From Mortierella alpina (Eukaryota; Mortierellomycota; Mortierellomycetes; Mortierellales; Mortierellaceae): a DNA stretch of 64,000 nucleotides. Below, in pieces: positions 1 to 12,177 of this stretch (its first letter is position 1; each line of letters begins with the position of its first letter). The notes under the pieces were generated by a model. The model worked only from the letters and a program-made list of their open reading frames with translations. It ran no database searches and was not told the origin of the DNA. The DNA is taken from contig JANATF010000001.1 of NCBI GenBank assembly GCA_029449245.1, positions 3,596,001 to 3,660,000 of the forward strand. The letters run 5' to 3'. The translations under genes were made by a program, and so were the position numbers.

Positions 1-2795
1 TCTTTTGATGCTGTATCCGTTCTGCTCGGGTCATCTTGGGACCCGTTCGAGCTGTCAAGTTATCGTCCGCCATGCTGATCGATTCAGTCGATGCCTCCCA
101 GGTCTCTTCGCGCGTCGCTGCCAAATCCATTAACCGCTGCTGATCCTCCATTTGTTCCAGTGCGTCTACAATGGGTCCCAAATCTTGATCGCCTTGCTCC
201 TGGTGATCAACATCATAGTCCAGTTCGTCGTTTTCATCCAAGAGAGTAGAACCGTGGCCAAAAGTGGACGACCTTGCGGTCAAGGGCTCAAAGACCTGAA
301 CAAGTGCCGTTTTTCCAAATTGCCATTCAGTTGCCATCATGCTAATATCCTGACTGATCGAATCAAATTGTAGTTCCAACAACCGTCGCTTTTCCGTGTT
401 CGAAGGTTCTGGTGAAGTATATAGGTGACATTCATTCCCTGGTTAAAATCTCGCTCGCGTTTTTGGGAAAATATATCAGTATGAAACGCGCTAACACCGA
501 CCAATAATGCGCTTACCTAGTCGGATGGCTTCCTTGATATCCTCATTGCAAATAAACAGTTTTGCCTGCACACCACGGACATGCTGTTCCATGAGTGCAA
601 GTCGTTGGACAAAGGGTTGCAATTGTGTATCCTCCAATGCACTGCCACTGCTGTTGCTCTGGGTATCGATCCTGGGAAGGGTATCTATTTCAGAGTCAGT
701 TGCAACCAACAAAAGCCAGGTTAGAGAGGAGGAGGAGGGGGAGAAGTTCCCGAGCCTAAGAGAGTAGCACCTTACATAGTTCGGCATCCAGCACTTTGCT
801 CAGTTCATCCACAACAGACTCAATTCCAGCGACGCCCTCTTGCAAGACATCCCGCACGACAGCCCAGTTCTGATCATAATCTCTGAGTGCGTTCAATCCA
901 TGACGTCCTTTACGGCTCCTGCGGCGGATCGACAAGAGCTCGCAAAGAAACTCTCGGCGATGACCATGCATCCGTTGAAAGTTCTTCCGCAGTCGCTCCA
1001 GCGATGTCATTTCCGGGGCGTTGGTCAAAGTCGGGGACTCGTTATCCATGTGCGAGTATGTGCTGGAGCGAGGGGAAACAGATACAGTGAACGAGCCAGA
1101 ATCCGATTCCTCACCCTCGGAGGCAGACCAGGAGGTGTGATGGCGTCGAATGGTTGATCTTCTTCCTGAGGCTGTGGACGGACGTGTGTGATGCTCAGTG
1201 TGCGTTGGGTTCGGATGACTGGGGTCATGATAGCTACTGGGCCTGCTGTTGCGGCAGGATCCCCCTGTCAAGGTGTGGCTACGGCGTTTTGAAGTCGAGC
1301 TTTGTCGAACATGCTGAGTTTGCGATGAAGGCCATGGCGGCGAGTGGGTTTCAGAGGTCGGTGAGGTCGTCAGGGTCGGGAGATCGTTGTCGTGAGCAGC
1401 AAAGAGGGCGCCTGGGGCAGTAGTAGAGGCAGGGGCGGTGTTTCCGTATAGTCCCGGCGGCGAGCTGGGGCGAGAGGACGGCGTGATGTGGTACATGTCG
1501 AGAAGGGTGCTGAGCCGTTTGAGGTCGATGTGCGACTGCAGGGTTTCGGTGGACTTTTGGAACAGGGCGCCACTCTTGACGAGGGCAGCGACGAGCCGAG
1601 CGCGTACCATGTTGCAACGACGCGTCTTGGAGGCCTGCTCGATCCGGGAGATGGGGGCGAGAGGAGTGGAGAGTCGGTAGCCTCTTGAGACGAGCTCGAT
1701 TTCCTGGATGACCATAATGGCGCGGTTGACCTTGGCATCGAGCGCCTGGCATTGGTTGACGAGCAGCTGCAGCGATCGGAGTGCCTGGTTTTGGGTAGCC
1801 TGGATGTTTCGCCGTTGCTGGACAGGGAGATCGAGAGACATAAAAGGCAATCAGCATTCGCGCTTGCGGCAAGTTTTTTTTAAGTCTCGCTTGTGCTCTC
1901 TCAAGAGCAATGAGACGATAATGTGATCGGGATAACAATAGCATAGTACAGGCTCCCTCCCCTCTGCTGGGCCATGCTCAATGGCCATGCCCATGCCCAC
2001 GCGCGTCATAAGCAATGCAGTCATGCAGCATGTGAGACCTACCAAGATCCGAAGCATCCACGCGGACGAGGCCAAGGCTAGTGAGACCGCGACGGGCCTA
2101 CCCAGCAGCGGTCGCACCAAGGGCAGTCTTCCGATCCTAGTCCGCGCCAGGACGGACCGCGCAACAAGCGTCGCTACTGTGCCAAAGCCAAGCATGTATC
2201 CGAGCCGGCCAACGCTGAATTTGGAGGTGTACTCGATTGTCATGGGGGAGTCTGTGCGACGGCCACGCTCGCCATGCGAGTGCAAGGCCACACTCTTGTT
2301 GAGGAATGGCGATGTACAGATAAAGTACTTGAACCGTTCCTCAAACTCGGCATCCTCCGAATCGGATGCCGAAGGCGAGAACGTATGCTGCCAGAACAGA
2401 CGAGATATTGTCAACAACCCCCTTTCCATCGCGTGGTTCTGTAACCCCAAAGATAACCAAAAAAAAAAAAAAAAAAAAACACATCAACATACCGAGAGGT
2501 ATTCGACCAGATCAGTCAGCATGCCGAAAGCATTATGCGCGAGGCGAAGTCCAATGAACTCTGGTGGAGGTCCTGGGTCATGAATGGGCACCACAGCATG
2601 CTGTAAGTCTGCTCCATGTTGTTCTCCTTGTATTTCTGTGGAGGTGCAGTCGTGCATTGCAACCAAAGAACAATAAAAAAGTCAGTTTGGCTTGTTGGCG
2701 ATGCGGAGTCTAGGAATGTAGGGTGTTCAGCATTCTTGCCTACCCTGCAGGTACTGGGCCAGAGGCGAGTCCTCGTAAACTACGATGTCGGCCAT
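1..2795 (-). CDS. Vezatin/Inp2-like peroxisomal myosin-receptor protein, C-terminus cut by window edge
   Basis: Exons as read on the minus strand: 2744-2795, 2493-2635, 1950-2438, 776-1817, 517-684 and 1-408, continuing off the left edge. Phases agree at all five joins. Start is the ATG at 2795. The third exon holds two hydrophobic stretches typical of the vezatin N-terminal hairpin (around LGYMLGFGTVATLVARSVL and the VAVSLALASSAWML region). The fourth has the family hallmark VIQEIELVSRGYRLSTPLAP followed by PISRIEQ. A Ser/Thr/His-rich linker and a helical C-terminal part follow. In yeast the related Inp2 is a peroxisomal membrane receptor that binds class V myosin for organelle inheritance. 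I infer the same kind of role: anchored in the peroxisome (or another organelle) membrane and binding myosin. The protein is at least about 767 residues here. Family membership is fairly secure; the Inp2 orthology is inferred. Confidence 0.7.
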
Positions 2796-5445
2796 CAGGA
2801 TGCGATCCGGAGAATCGAAGCGTTGCTTGAACTTTGCCCAGTCAAGGGAGGAGGCCGAGTGAAAGAGACTCTCGGTCGTTGGAGCAGCTCTCGCTGTGGC
2901 GACAGGACGAGAGGGGTGAGAGAGGAGGTTGGCCCAGCCGTTGAGGAGAGCACAGGGCGGTCCAGGATGCGAGCGGTCGTGCGGTGGTGACTAGGAGCGG
3001 GTCGGTCGCAGGTGGGTGGCCGAGTGCTGAGGAAGAGGAAGCGAGGCGGCGAGTGGAGGACGGGGACGCGGGTGCGGTGGGTGAAGGAGCGGGTGTGTAT
3101 CGTGCTAGGGTGCTGTGTGTGCAGAGGCGAGCGTGTGTGGAAGACGGAATCGAGAATCAAGAATGGAGAACAAATGAAAGAAAAAAAGGACATGCATGCA
3201 TCAGGAGGGATGCAAAGACGGATGCAAAGGGAGGGATTGCAAAGCGGGATTGCAAGATGACTGTGGATCAGCTTGCTTGCCTGGATGCGGCTGATGCACA
3301 TCGAGAGACTGAAACTGCTGCTCGGTGGGCCTGCCTCTTTGAGCCGCCGCTGAGCGTATGGCGGACATACCCTGCCTGTCACTGGCACTGCGCTTCAGTC
3401 AGGCACCAGGCACCACGCACCACGCACTGCATCCTGGCTGCAGTGCAGTCAACAGACCTGCCCGCACTTCCCCAAGACTCGCTGTCGTCTGTTCACCTGC
3501 CTCAAGAAGCAAAGGATGGCGGCGGCAGGGGAATCATGATCGATGGACCTGCCCCTTCTTTTTTTCTTTTTGCTGGGCCTCATGGGATGCGATCGAATAT
3601 TCACGTTGTCGTTGTCCACACAGTGAGCCTTCCTTGTTGGGCCATTCCTTCTTTTCTTCTATCGCTGTCGGCCTACGAGAGTCTGTCCATATCTCTTGTA
3701 ACTTCTCTTGGGCAAAGAGACCACTGTGTCTTGACAGCCATACCACTCTGCTTTCTTGTCAACACTCGCCAGACCATCAGGTCCCGTCCCTTGCACAAAA
3801 AAAAACAATTCTTGGCTGTCACAAGCTCGTACCTTGTTTTTTTACTTTAGGCATTGCTTCCCACTTCTCGTGTGGCACGTAAACTAGCCTGCTGGGAACA
3901 CAGGCCAAGCAACGTCAACATCAAGAATGCAACGGCTTACAAAACCTATTACCGACCCGCACCGATAATCCCTTTCTTAAAATACACATTGAGCTCTGGC
4001 CAAGCTTTGCTGCATGGAGGGAAAAGTTGCCATCTCTGCCCTGCTCGTCTGCTCTTCAAAGAAATTATACATCATTTGATATTACAATCAACGGCCAGGG
4101 CACCTATTGGGTCAGCTGGAGCACGGATGAGAGCCAGGTGAGGAGTGTGCGCTGTGGGGTCCGAATCATACTTTTGCATATGAAAGAACCAACTGTGGCC
4201 ACATTCACATGTGGGGTAATAAACACACTGTAGCAGCCTGGAAAGAGCTCTTCGTAGACTGCAGCAACGAAGGCCAGGGTAGCTAGCTCCACGTGGAGAG
4301 GGAGAAGCACGCCCTTTCCGATGATCGCAGTCGATCGCTACTGTGTAAACAATCCTGTATCTCACTCTCAACACAGCAATCACAAATATCGTCATTTCCG
4401 CGAACCATTGTGAAGCACCTTGCAGACATCTGCCGCATCTCCTTTCGATCTGCGCGTCAGAGCCTCCTTTCCATGAGAAACCCCCTTTCTTAAAGGAGCA
4501 GCACCGCCAGAATCCTTCATGAGCTGTATGATGGGTGGGAGAACGCCGAAACTCCTTTTTTCTCTAGTCGAACGATGACTGCCCTCGTTATTTCTCCACG
4601 AGCACACCACTCCCCTTTGGTGCGCTGCAGATGGTATATGAACGACTTGCATCTATATCACAACACGTTCGTTGTGCAGCTAGCGAAAGGATAGTAACGC
4701 GCAACATCTTTTCCAGCTTACTTGGCCAAGAGCCAGCGGCGTCAGCTCCATTACCAAGGTAAACGCGTTTGGAATGCTGTCGAATCGAGTTTCGTTCAAC
4801 TCCTTAGTACCTCTCCTGTACTGACCCTCGTTTTTTTTTGAACCATGGTGACTCCTGAATGGATCCTCTCTCCGCAAAACAATAATGCAATGCCATAGAA
4901 TGAATGTTCTTGCGCTTGAATTAGTGAGGATTGAGAAAACGCATCCTATCATTCCATGGAGGAACTAACTCCTCTCCACGGGTTGTGATCAGCCTCCTTA
5001 TCACGCCTACTCTTCTTCAGTCTCCTTGAACCTCCTTCTCCTCATCTTACTTTAGTTCTACGCCTCTGTGGATGCAAAGACCAACTACTGAGCCCTTTTT
5101 TTTGTTCTCTGGTGCACATGTATCTTCCGCAGGATGCAGACCCGTCTCCTTTGTTCAGTTTGTTCCCTTTTATCCTCTCTCGCCGACAGCAGTTCTTGCT
5201 CTCAGATGAGCGGGGGATAGAAGGAGCTGTGGGCCAAAGGACAGAACTTACAAGCGTGGCTGTTTCCGCTATCATTGGTGGGGTGTGTAGTTTGGTTAGA
5301 CAACTCTATCATTGCCCATGAAGAAACGCAAAAGATGGTGCTATTCCATTCTTTCCCAGGAATTAACAGGGTCGTTCCACTCAAGTGGGCAAAGAAGCCA
5401 TGCGGATAGACCTTTCTCTTCCCTCCGATCCCTCTCCGTACTCTC

Positions 5446-5488
<43 letters not shown>

Positions 5489-6079
5489 GTGTGTGTGTGT
5501 GGCCTCGCCTTTTTTCTCTTCCCACTCAGTCAGTGATACCCATATCTGTCCCCTCCTTTCCTATTTTCGCGTCCTGCACTACCCTTGCCTCTTGCTCCTC
5601 AGCTCTTCCACGCATGCAAGGGCTTTCCATTGCTTTGGTGTCTTCCCATCCAATCTTACGACCCTGCAAACATTTTCATCAACGGAATGGACTAAAAAGA
5701 GAAAGGAAAAGCATTTGAACGACCAACCGCAACAGAATACGTCGCTGGCTTGTCCATCTTGTCTCTGCGTCTGTGATGCGGCTTTGGCTTTGGCTTTAAA
5801 TACCTTGTGTCTTGCCCATCCACTCGTTCGTTTTGTCTTCTGCCCGTCCACGAACCCACTGTCCACACCGCTGTCCAACAATACGCTCTAACGTCCCCCG
5901 CTGATTCCTCTTTCTCATCGCCTTCTCGTTTTTAACCTCGTTCGCCCTCTTCCGCTCTTCTCCCAGCCTGACCTTCGTTATTCCCTTGTCCTTCCCTGCT
6001 TAATAAACAACCCATTCCATTGTTCCTCGCCTGTTCCTGGCCTTTCGTCGTGAACAGCCTTGATCAGAATACCAGCGTA
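2796..6079. other. Long divergent intergenic region
   Basis: About 3.3 kb lies between the start codons of the Inp2-like gene (-) and the MYB gene (+). No frame here has the codon pattern, splice logic or family motifs seen in the neighbours. The open frames are pyrimidine- or purine-rich shadows. The right third is strongly pyrimidine-rich on the plus strand and includes a (CT)n microsatellite near 5440-5484 and a short (TG)n run near 5489-5502. This is typical of a fungal 5-prime leader and promoter. Regulatory sequence and 5-prime UTRs for both genes are the likely content; no specific site is claimed. Confidence 0.5.
5440..5502 (+). repeat. CT/TG microsatellite upstream of the MYB gene
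   Basis: An almost pure run of CT dinucleotides is followed within a few bases by TG dinucleotides. It lies about 580-640 bp upstream of the MYB start codon, in a pyrimidine-rich promoter or leader. Such tracts are length-variable by slippage. Confidence 0.8.
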
Positions 6080-8467
6080 ATGAAGACACACGCTGCGCTC
6101 CCCCCTCTCAACACCCACCACCACCACCACTCGGTCGAGCACTCGATGGAACGAATGACATTTACACCACCCAACCCTTCCTCGATAAGCTCTGCAGCCC
6201 CGATGTCGTCGATCCGCACCAATAGCCATACTCTCGCACCCTTCACGTACTCCCCGACCTTGCCGCATATGCAGCATCGGCAAGAGCACCATCTGCCTCA
6301 GTACTCACATCCTCCCACAAGTTACAGCGATGGACCTTGGCAACGACACGAGGTATGGCGACTTTTTCCTTCCACTGCTGATCTACACTGCTTTATGCCA
6401 CTAGTAGCAGAGGATAGGCTGCGTTGGCTGGGTGCAAGTAGAAACTTTGGGTCCACGGAGCAAACATTGCACTTTTCATACGACACCCTCTCACGCGTAA
6501 TAAACTTTATAATCTAGGACCAGCTTTTGAGCGACGCGGTCAGCACGTACGGCACCAAATCCTGGAAATCCGTTGCTGACTATGCCTTCCCTGACGGCTC
6601 AAGAGATCGGAACGAGTGCATGCATCGCTGGCGAGCGCTGTCCATTATCAGGCCTCGTCAAGTGAAGGGCCCATGGACTGATGAGGTAAGAAGACACCGC
6701 CGCATGTAAAACATGTTTCGTCAGCCACCACCCCTTCATATTTGCTAAAAGTGCAATGTCATGTAATGCACAGGAGGATCGAAAACTCCGTGATCTGGTC
6801 AACGAGTATGGCCCAGAGAAATGGGTGTTCATTGCATCCAGGATTGGCACACGCACCGGCAAGCAGTGTCGAGAGAGATGGCATAACCACCTGGACCCTC
6901 TAAGTAAGTGTGAAATCGATAAAAACAAGCGAAAGTAAACGGCGGTTGGAGTCATTTGCACCATGCTAAGGCTCTCCTTGATCGTTGCTCCGTAGTCAAC
7001 AAATCGCCTTTTACTCATGAAGAAGACATGCGCATCCTGGAGCTCTACAGTCAATTGGGTTCCAAGTGGGCAGAGATGGCGAAGCACATGCCCGGACGCC
7101 CAGACAATGCCATCAAGAACCACTTCAATACCACTATGCAGCGGAAGAAGAGGCGCCTGAGCATGCCTTCCATGATGCATTCTGCGCACCCTCGCTACCA
7201 CGACCAGCAGCTCCGGCCGTCCAGCCAGTTTCCTCTTCCAGGCTACAAGGGTCCCTTAGCGTCCTCATCGCCGCAGTCACCCTCACTTGGCCCCGGAATG
7301 CCGATCTACAACCATCCAATGCCAAACGCCATGTCTCGCTTTATGCCGTACGAACGCCGACATTCCTTACCCACTCATGTACCGACAACGCGTATGCCGG
7401 CGAGCAAAGGTTCCTCAGTGGCTGGCGCACCCGTCTCTGCATCGTTTCCGTCCCATAGCTTGATCCTACCTTCACCTCCAAAGACCCCTGACGTTGGCCG
7501 TCGTAAAAGCATACTTTCGTCATGGAGCGTATCAACCTCAGCAACGCCACCTCGTCCGTGCGGAGTCAACGGCGTTCTCAGTCCAAGCTCTGGCTCTGCA
7601 TCAGCAATGACCCTGCCAAGCATTGCGTCATTTGTGAGAGCCTCAGAGCAACAGCCCATGCCTTCCTATGGGCCCAATGCCCCAATCCTGGCGCCCATAG
7701 ACAGCCATGTTCGTGCGCACGACAGTGTCCCGATTTCCGGCACACCCCATCACACTTCTACACCGTCCCTTAACAGCTTCTCTCCTATGTCGACCGCATC
7801 TCCAGAATCACCATTGTTCGCCCATGATAACATGGATGTGTCTCGAGAGTCCTACTATTGTGGGCCGAGCAGCTACAGACGAATGTCATTCTCAAGCTCG
7901 ATGGCACGTCTTCAAGAGTCCACCTCTCACTCATCTGCATCTCCTGGGTCCAAGGCGCTGATGCGGTCCGACTCCTCATCCTCCTCGGACTCTTATTCGT
8001 CACAGGAGACCTTGGTGTGCTCTGTTAGCCATCTCAAGCCCGAGCCAATGTTTTCAGACCGGCGTCATGAGCATCACCACCGCCACCATGGCCTCGACCG
8101 CGATGGCTGTGGCGAGTCTGTGAAGCGCGAGTTTAGCCGTGAGCACGAGGACGAGGAGAAGGCACATTTCCACGGACACATTGAGTACCGCGAGTCGACA
8201 AGAGACGCATATGCTGACGATGAAGGCTCGATGGTAGCAGATGTAGAGTCTGTAGGTTCGGCTGAGAAAGACGAGGAGGACGAGGAGGATGACTTGGACG
8301 AGGACGAGCTCCAGGAGGATCTTGGCGACAATGACGATGACGATGACGACGAAGGCGACGACGACGTACTGCGCGATGGCTGTGTGGAGGGTGGCGATAG
8401 GGCTGTGTATGGCCAGGGCACAGCCAGTGTGATGTCGATCGAGAACCTTGTCGGACCTTCGGCCTAA
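6080..8467 (+). CDS. Three-repeat (R1R2R3) MYB transcription factor
   Basis: Exons 6080-6352, 6518-6685, 6774-6903 and 6996-8467 give about 680 residues. The start is the first in-frame ATG after a pyrimidine-rich leader. A His/Ser/Pro-rich N-terminus leads into three MYB repeats at roughly residues 85-245. R1 starts near [13 protein letters not shown]2 contains KGPWTDEEDRKL and [15 protein letters not shown]3 contains [12 protein letters not shown] and [13 protein letters not shown]. The spaced tryptophans of each helix-turn-helix are visible; the first position of R3 has Phe, as is common. Introns fall between or inside the repeats. After the DNA-binding region come a basic patch (RKKRRLS), a long Ser/Pro-rich segment and a very acidic Asp/Glu tract near residues 610-650 that could act in activation. 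This is a nuclear, sequence-specific regulator; its targets cannot be read from the sequence. Confidence 0.9.
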
Positions 8468-9040
8468 CTAATTCCGCGCAGCACGCGCCTATACCTTTTC
8501 TACTGTACCCAGTCTTTATGACCACCATCTCGCATCTTTATTATTTTTCTTCTCGAGTCAACGACATGCCTTAGTATCCACGCACCCATTCCCCGTCCTT
8601 TAGCTTTGCTGAGCTTTACCAGCGTAATTTCTCCTTGCCCGCCCATACCCGGCACCCGCCCCTTCACCCATCGTCTCCATATGCATCCTATATCATTCTA
8701 GTAGACATAAAGCGCAGATACGCAGACACACTCACACGTGGAGGCTGAGAGGGAGCACCGAGCGCGTTTGGCGGCAAAGCAAAGGGGGCGAAAGAAGGTC
8801 ACGGCACGTCATGTCATGCCTGTCGGCTGAAGACATAAAGGGTCTTCTTGACTGGCTCTCGACTCGATTCGTTTCTCTTCTCAACTCCACTCCCATTGAC
8901 CCATTCTCCATCACCTGCATTCCTACACCACTCTCTCGTCTTTGCCGCTTCACATTCGCCATAGCCCCACACTCCGACCCTAGCACTGTCGCATTCACAC
9001 CCATACGTACCCTCATACCGCACACCTGTCACCCTCCAGA
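8468..9040. other. Intergenic region between MYB and ABP1 genes
   Basis: About 570 bp of 3-prime flank of the MYB gene and promoter/leader of the Abp1-like gene. The final 150 bp are pyrimidine-rich up to the ATG at 9041. I see no coding or structural RNA signal. Confidence 0.5.
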
Positions 9041-12000
9041 ATGAGTCTCCAAGTCAACTTTACAGCACACGGCCACGACCTCAGGGCTGCGTACGAGTCC
9101 ATCCTACGCCCATCGGACCCCAATAACGGCGACAACTGGGCGCTCTTTGGATACGACAAGGGCACCAACGATCTCAAGGTGCTCGGACAGGGCAACGGAG
9201 GACTTGAAGAGCTCCAGGAAGAATTCATGGATGGCAAAGTGCAGTACGCGTTTGCGAGGGTCCTCGACCCCAACTCCAAGTTGAACAAGTTTGTCCTGGT
9301 GGCATGGGTAACGTTTTTACGGCTGTGGATCCTCGGTCATTGCTGTTCACTCTTTTTTTTTTGTGTTTTTGTGTCGTTTTTGGGGCCATGTAGTGGGATA
9401 GGGCGACATCCTGCGATGGGGAGGGAATAGGAGGGCTGTGGTGATTTTCTGCTCGTCGTTTGTACGTTTTACGTTGTCTTGGCCACACACACACACTCCC
9501 TTCCATTTCGTTTACTTTGGTTCTTGGCAAAGAATCGACCATGACGAGTCGATAATGTTCAAAAGGGCTGTTGCAGGTTGTGTGGCACGGATAACAAAAT
9601 TGGAAATGTGGGGTTTGATGCTGAAACTAACAGAAACGAAAAACTCTCCTTCCTCGCTTTTTCCGAATAGTGCGGCGACGGCGTGCCAGAATCCAAGAAG
9701 GGACTCTTCAACTCACATTTGGCAGATGTGTCACTCTTCCTCAAGGTATGAATGAGATCGAGGAAGCAAAGTGAACCAAAAAAAAAAAAAAAATAAATAG
9801 GTGTTGTCGACAAGAGGCTCGCAAACAAGAGTAAAGAAGACATGATACTAACACGGTTGTGTCTCTCTTTCTCTAGGGGTATCACTTGCAGATCAATGCC
9901 CGCTGTGAGGCGGATGTCACTCCAGCACAGATCATGAAGCGACTCAATGAAGGCTCCGGCTCAAAGTACTCGATCCACAACGAGACACACCAGCCCGAGC
10001 GCATCACTCCATTGCAGTCTGCCTACAAAAAGACACAGATCCCCGATATCGCCGCTCTCCAGCGTAATCCCACCAAGCCAGAGCCAGCTCCAAAGGTAAA
10101 AAAAAAGAAGAAACAAGGGGAGCGATGCCTCTTATTTTTCTCCAGCTGCACAACATCGTCATGGCATAGAATACATGGCATGCAGTGGTCTTTACCCTTT
10201 CCCTTCCAATGCTCACATATGCTCGATTCCATTCTTTTTTTTCTTCGAAATAGTACAACATTGGTGGCAGCAAACCATTGAACTCCTCCGCAACAGCCGC
10301 CTTTGCCCCACCAACGACACCCTCGAAGCTGGAGGGCCGTGTTTGGCCCCCACCTTCGTCCTCGCCCTCAAACTCGGGAGCAGACTCGCCCCCATCTTCA
10401 AAGCCCGCAGTAGCAGAGCGATCGTGGAAAACATCTGGAGGTGGTTCTTCGTACACGGCCTCGACCGGATCAGGGTTCAACAAGGTGGCTCCTCCAGCGT
10501 CATTACTCTCGTACGCTAATTCTACTCCTGAGCCCGTGGTCAACAAGGCGCATCAGATGCGCTTGGAGCGTGAGGCGCGTGAAAAAGAGGAGCGAGAACG
10601 TATCAAGAGGGAGATCGAGGCCAGCGAAGCCCGAGAGAGACAGTCTCGAGGAGGAGGAAGCGGCCAGTCGACTGCGCAAAAGATGGCCGAGGAGCGTCGC
10701 CTACAAGAAGAAAAGGAAAGGGAGCGTGAGCGTGAGCAAGGGGAGCAAGAGCAACAGCCGTCTCAGAGTCAAGGATCCAACCGGGTCCGGGAGGAGCGTC
10801 TTGCCCGCGAGAAGGAAGAACGCGAGAGGGCAGAGGCTGAGGATGCGGCCCGATCGGCACGAGAGATGTTCAAAGCCAGGGAACAGAGCAGTGCCCGTGA
10901 GCAGGCGACTCAGAGAGAGGATGATCTGAAGCAGCAGCAACAGAAGCGGGAGCGTGAAGCCAGAGAAGCCAGAGAAGCCAGGGAGGCAGAGGAACGCAGA
11001 CAGCAGGAGCAGGAGGAGCAGCAGCGCCAGCAGCGGCAAGAAGAGGATGCACGCAGGAGGCAGGATGATGTCGATGCTCAGCGACGAGAGGAGGAAGAGC
11101 AGAGGAGATTGATCCAGCAAGAGCAGGAGCGACAGGAGGAAGAGCAGCGGAGACAGCTGCACCTGCATGAAGAAGAGGAGAGGCAACGACAGGAGGCAGA
11201 GGCAGAGGAGCAAGAGAGACGACTGCAAGAAGAGGTCAGTGCTGCGACTGCTCAATCCGTTGCGCTTGGTGCAGATGCCCTGCTGGCCTCGACTGAGCAC
11301 CCTGAACTCAGTGCCGCTGGATCTGTCTCGGCCATCGTCCTGTACTCATACGACAAGTCTGAAGAAAACGAGATGACGCTGTATGAGGGCGAGATCATCC
11401 GTAACGTGACCGAGCTGGATGTTGGCTGGTGGAGCGGCGAGAGCGAGGATGGCGCTCGCTCAGGCCTTTTCCCTGCTAATTATGTTGAAGTCATTGAACA
11501 TGCGCACGAGCAGCAGCACGCTGGTTTGAACGGTGACGGTGCCCCCGCAGAAGCAACTGCCTATCACCATCAGGATGACCATGGTCATGTCGACTCTCAC
11601 GACGTGCAGGCGCATGCTCACGCTGCTGAGGATCATGTCGATGCTCACGGTGCAGCGCCTGATGCTGGTCATGCCAAGAAGCCCTCTGCAGTGGCGCTGT
11701 ATGATTATCAGGCTGGAGAGCCCAATGAGATCTCGTTTGCTGAAGGCGAGACCATCGCTGAGATTGAGGTAAGAAGAAGCGTGTTTTTTTTTGTCACTGC
11801 CACCCGATCCGTAAACGCAGGCTCCTTGAGAGATGCCAGTGCGCTAACTTGTTCCACTTCTCGACCATGTCAACCCGATAGTTTGTGACCGAAGACTGGT
11901 GGAGCGGTAAAACAGAGGGAGGCGCTGTCGGGCTCTTCCCAGGTAAGATCAAACGCTTGCGGTTGACTGTGGAGAAGGAAGCACGGGGAACCATGTTTTT

Positions 12001-12074
12001 GACCTTCAAAGAGAGTGTTCTAACCTTCCCTCTCGTCCCACATCGTAGCCAACTATGTGGAAATTATCGCATAG
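9041..12074 (+). CDS. ABP1: Abp1/drebrin-like actin-binding protein (ADF-H + two SH3)
   Basis: Exons 9041-9307, 9671-9745, 9877-10095, 10254-11768, 11882-11942 and 12049-12074 give 720 residues with clean phases. Residues 1 to about 135 form an ADF-homology domain (NWALFGYDKGTNDLKVLGQG near the start). It is followed by a Ser/Pro-rich linker, then a long Glu/Arg/Gln-rich charged region at about 280-520 that is predicted coiled coil or single helix. Two SH3 domains end the protein: about 546-600 (AIVLYSYDKSEENEMTLYEG ... GLFPANYVEVIE) and 664-720 (AVALYDYQAGEPNEISFAEG ... LFPANYVEIIA). The second SH3 is split by two introns; its last exon is only 26 nt. The family binds F-actin at cortical endocytic patches and recruits partners through SH3. 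Yeast Abp1 has one SH3, so the tandem pair is the notable difference. Confidence 0.92.
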
Positions 12075-12105
12075 GCAGTTTGTACCAGGAAAAACGCATG
12101 GTCTC

Positions 12106-12111
12106 AATAAA
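12106..12111 (+). terminator. Poly(A) signal AATAAA of the Abp1-like gene
   Basis: A canonical AATAAA lies 32 bp after the Abp1 stop codon. It sits inside the roughly 100 bp that separate this gene from the convergent FERRY3-like gene. Confidence 0.5.
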
Positions 12112-12177
12112 AGAGAAAAGAAAGACTACTCTCAGATCACTTCGTCATGGTTTACATATCTTGGAATGTCTGTGTTT

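Noticed and set aside
2795-3388. A 197-codon minus-strand frame upstream of the Inp2-like start
   Set aside because: It ends by overlapping the Inp2-like ATG in another frame, is rich in Ser/Pro/Arg from CT-rich leader sequence, and has no motif.
8074-8421. Serine-run frame opposite the acidic tract of the MYB gene
   Set aside because: It is the complement of GAC/GAG/GAT repeats that encode Asp/Glu on the plus strand.
10603-11300. Leucine-rich minus-strand frame opposite ABP1, resembling membrane segments
   Set aside because: It is the complement of GAG/CAG-rich codons of the Abp1 charged helix. The sense strand has domain support on both sides.
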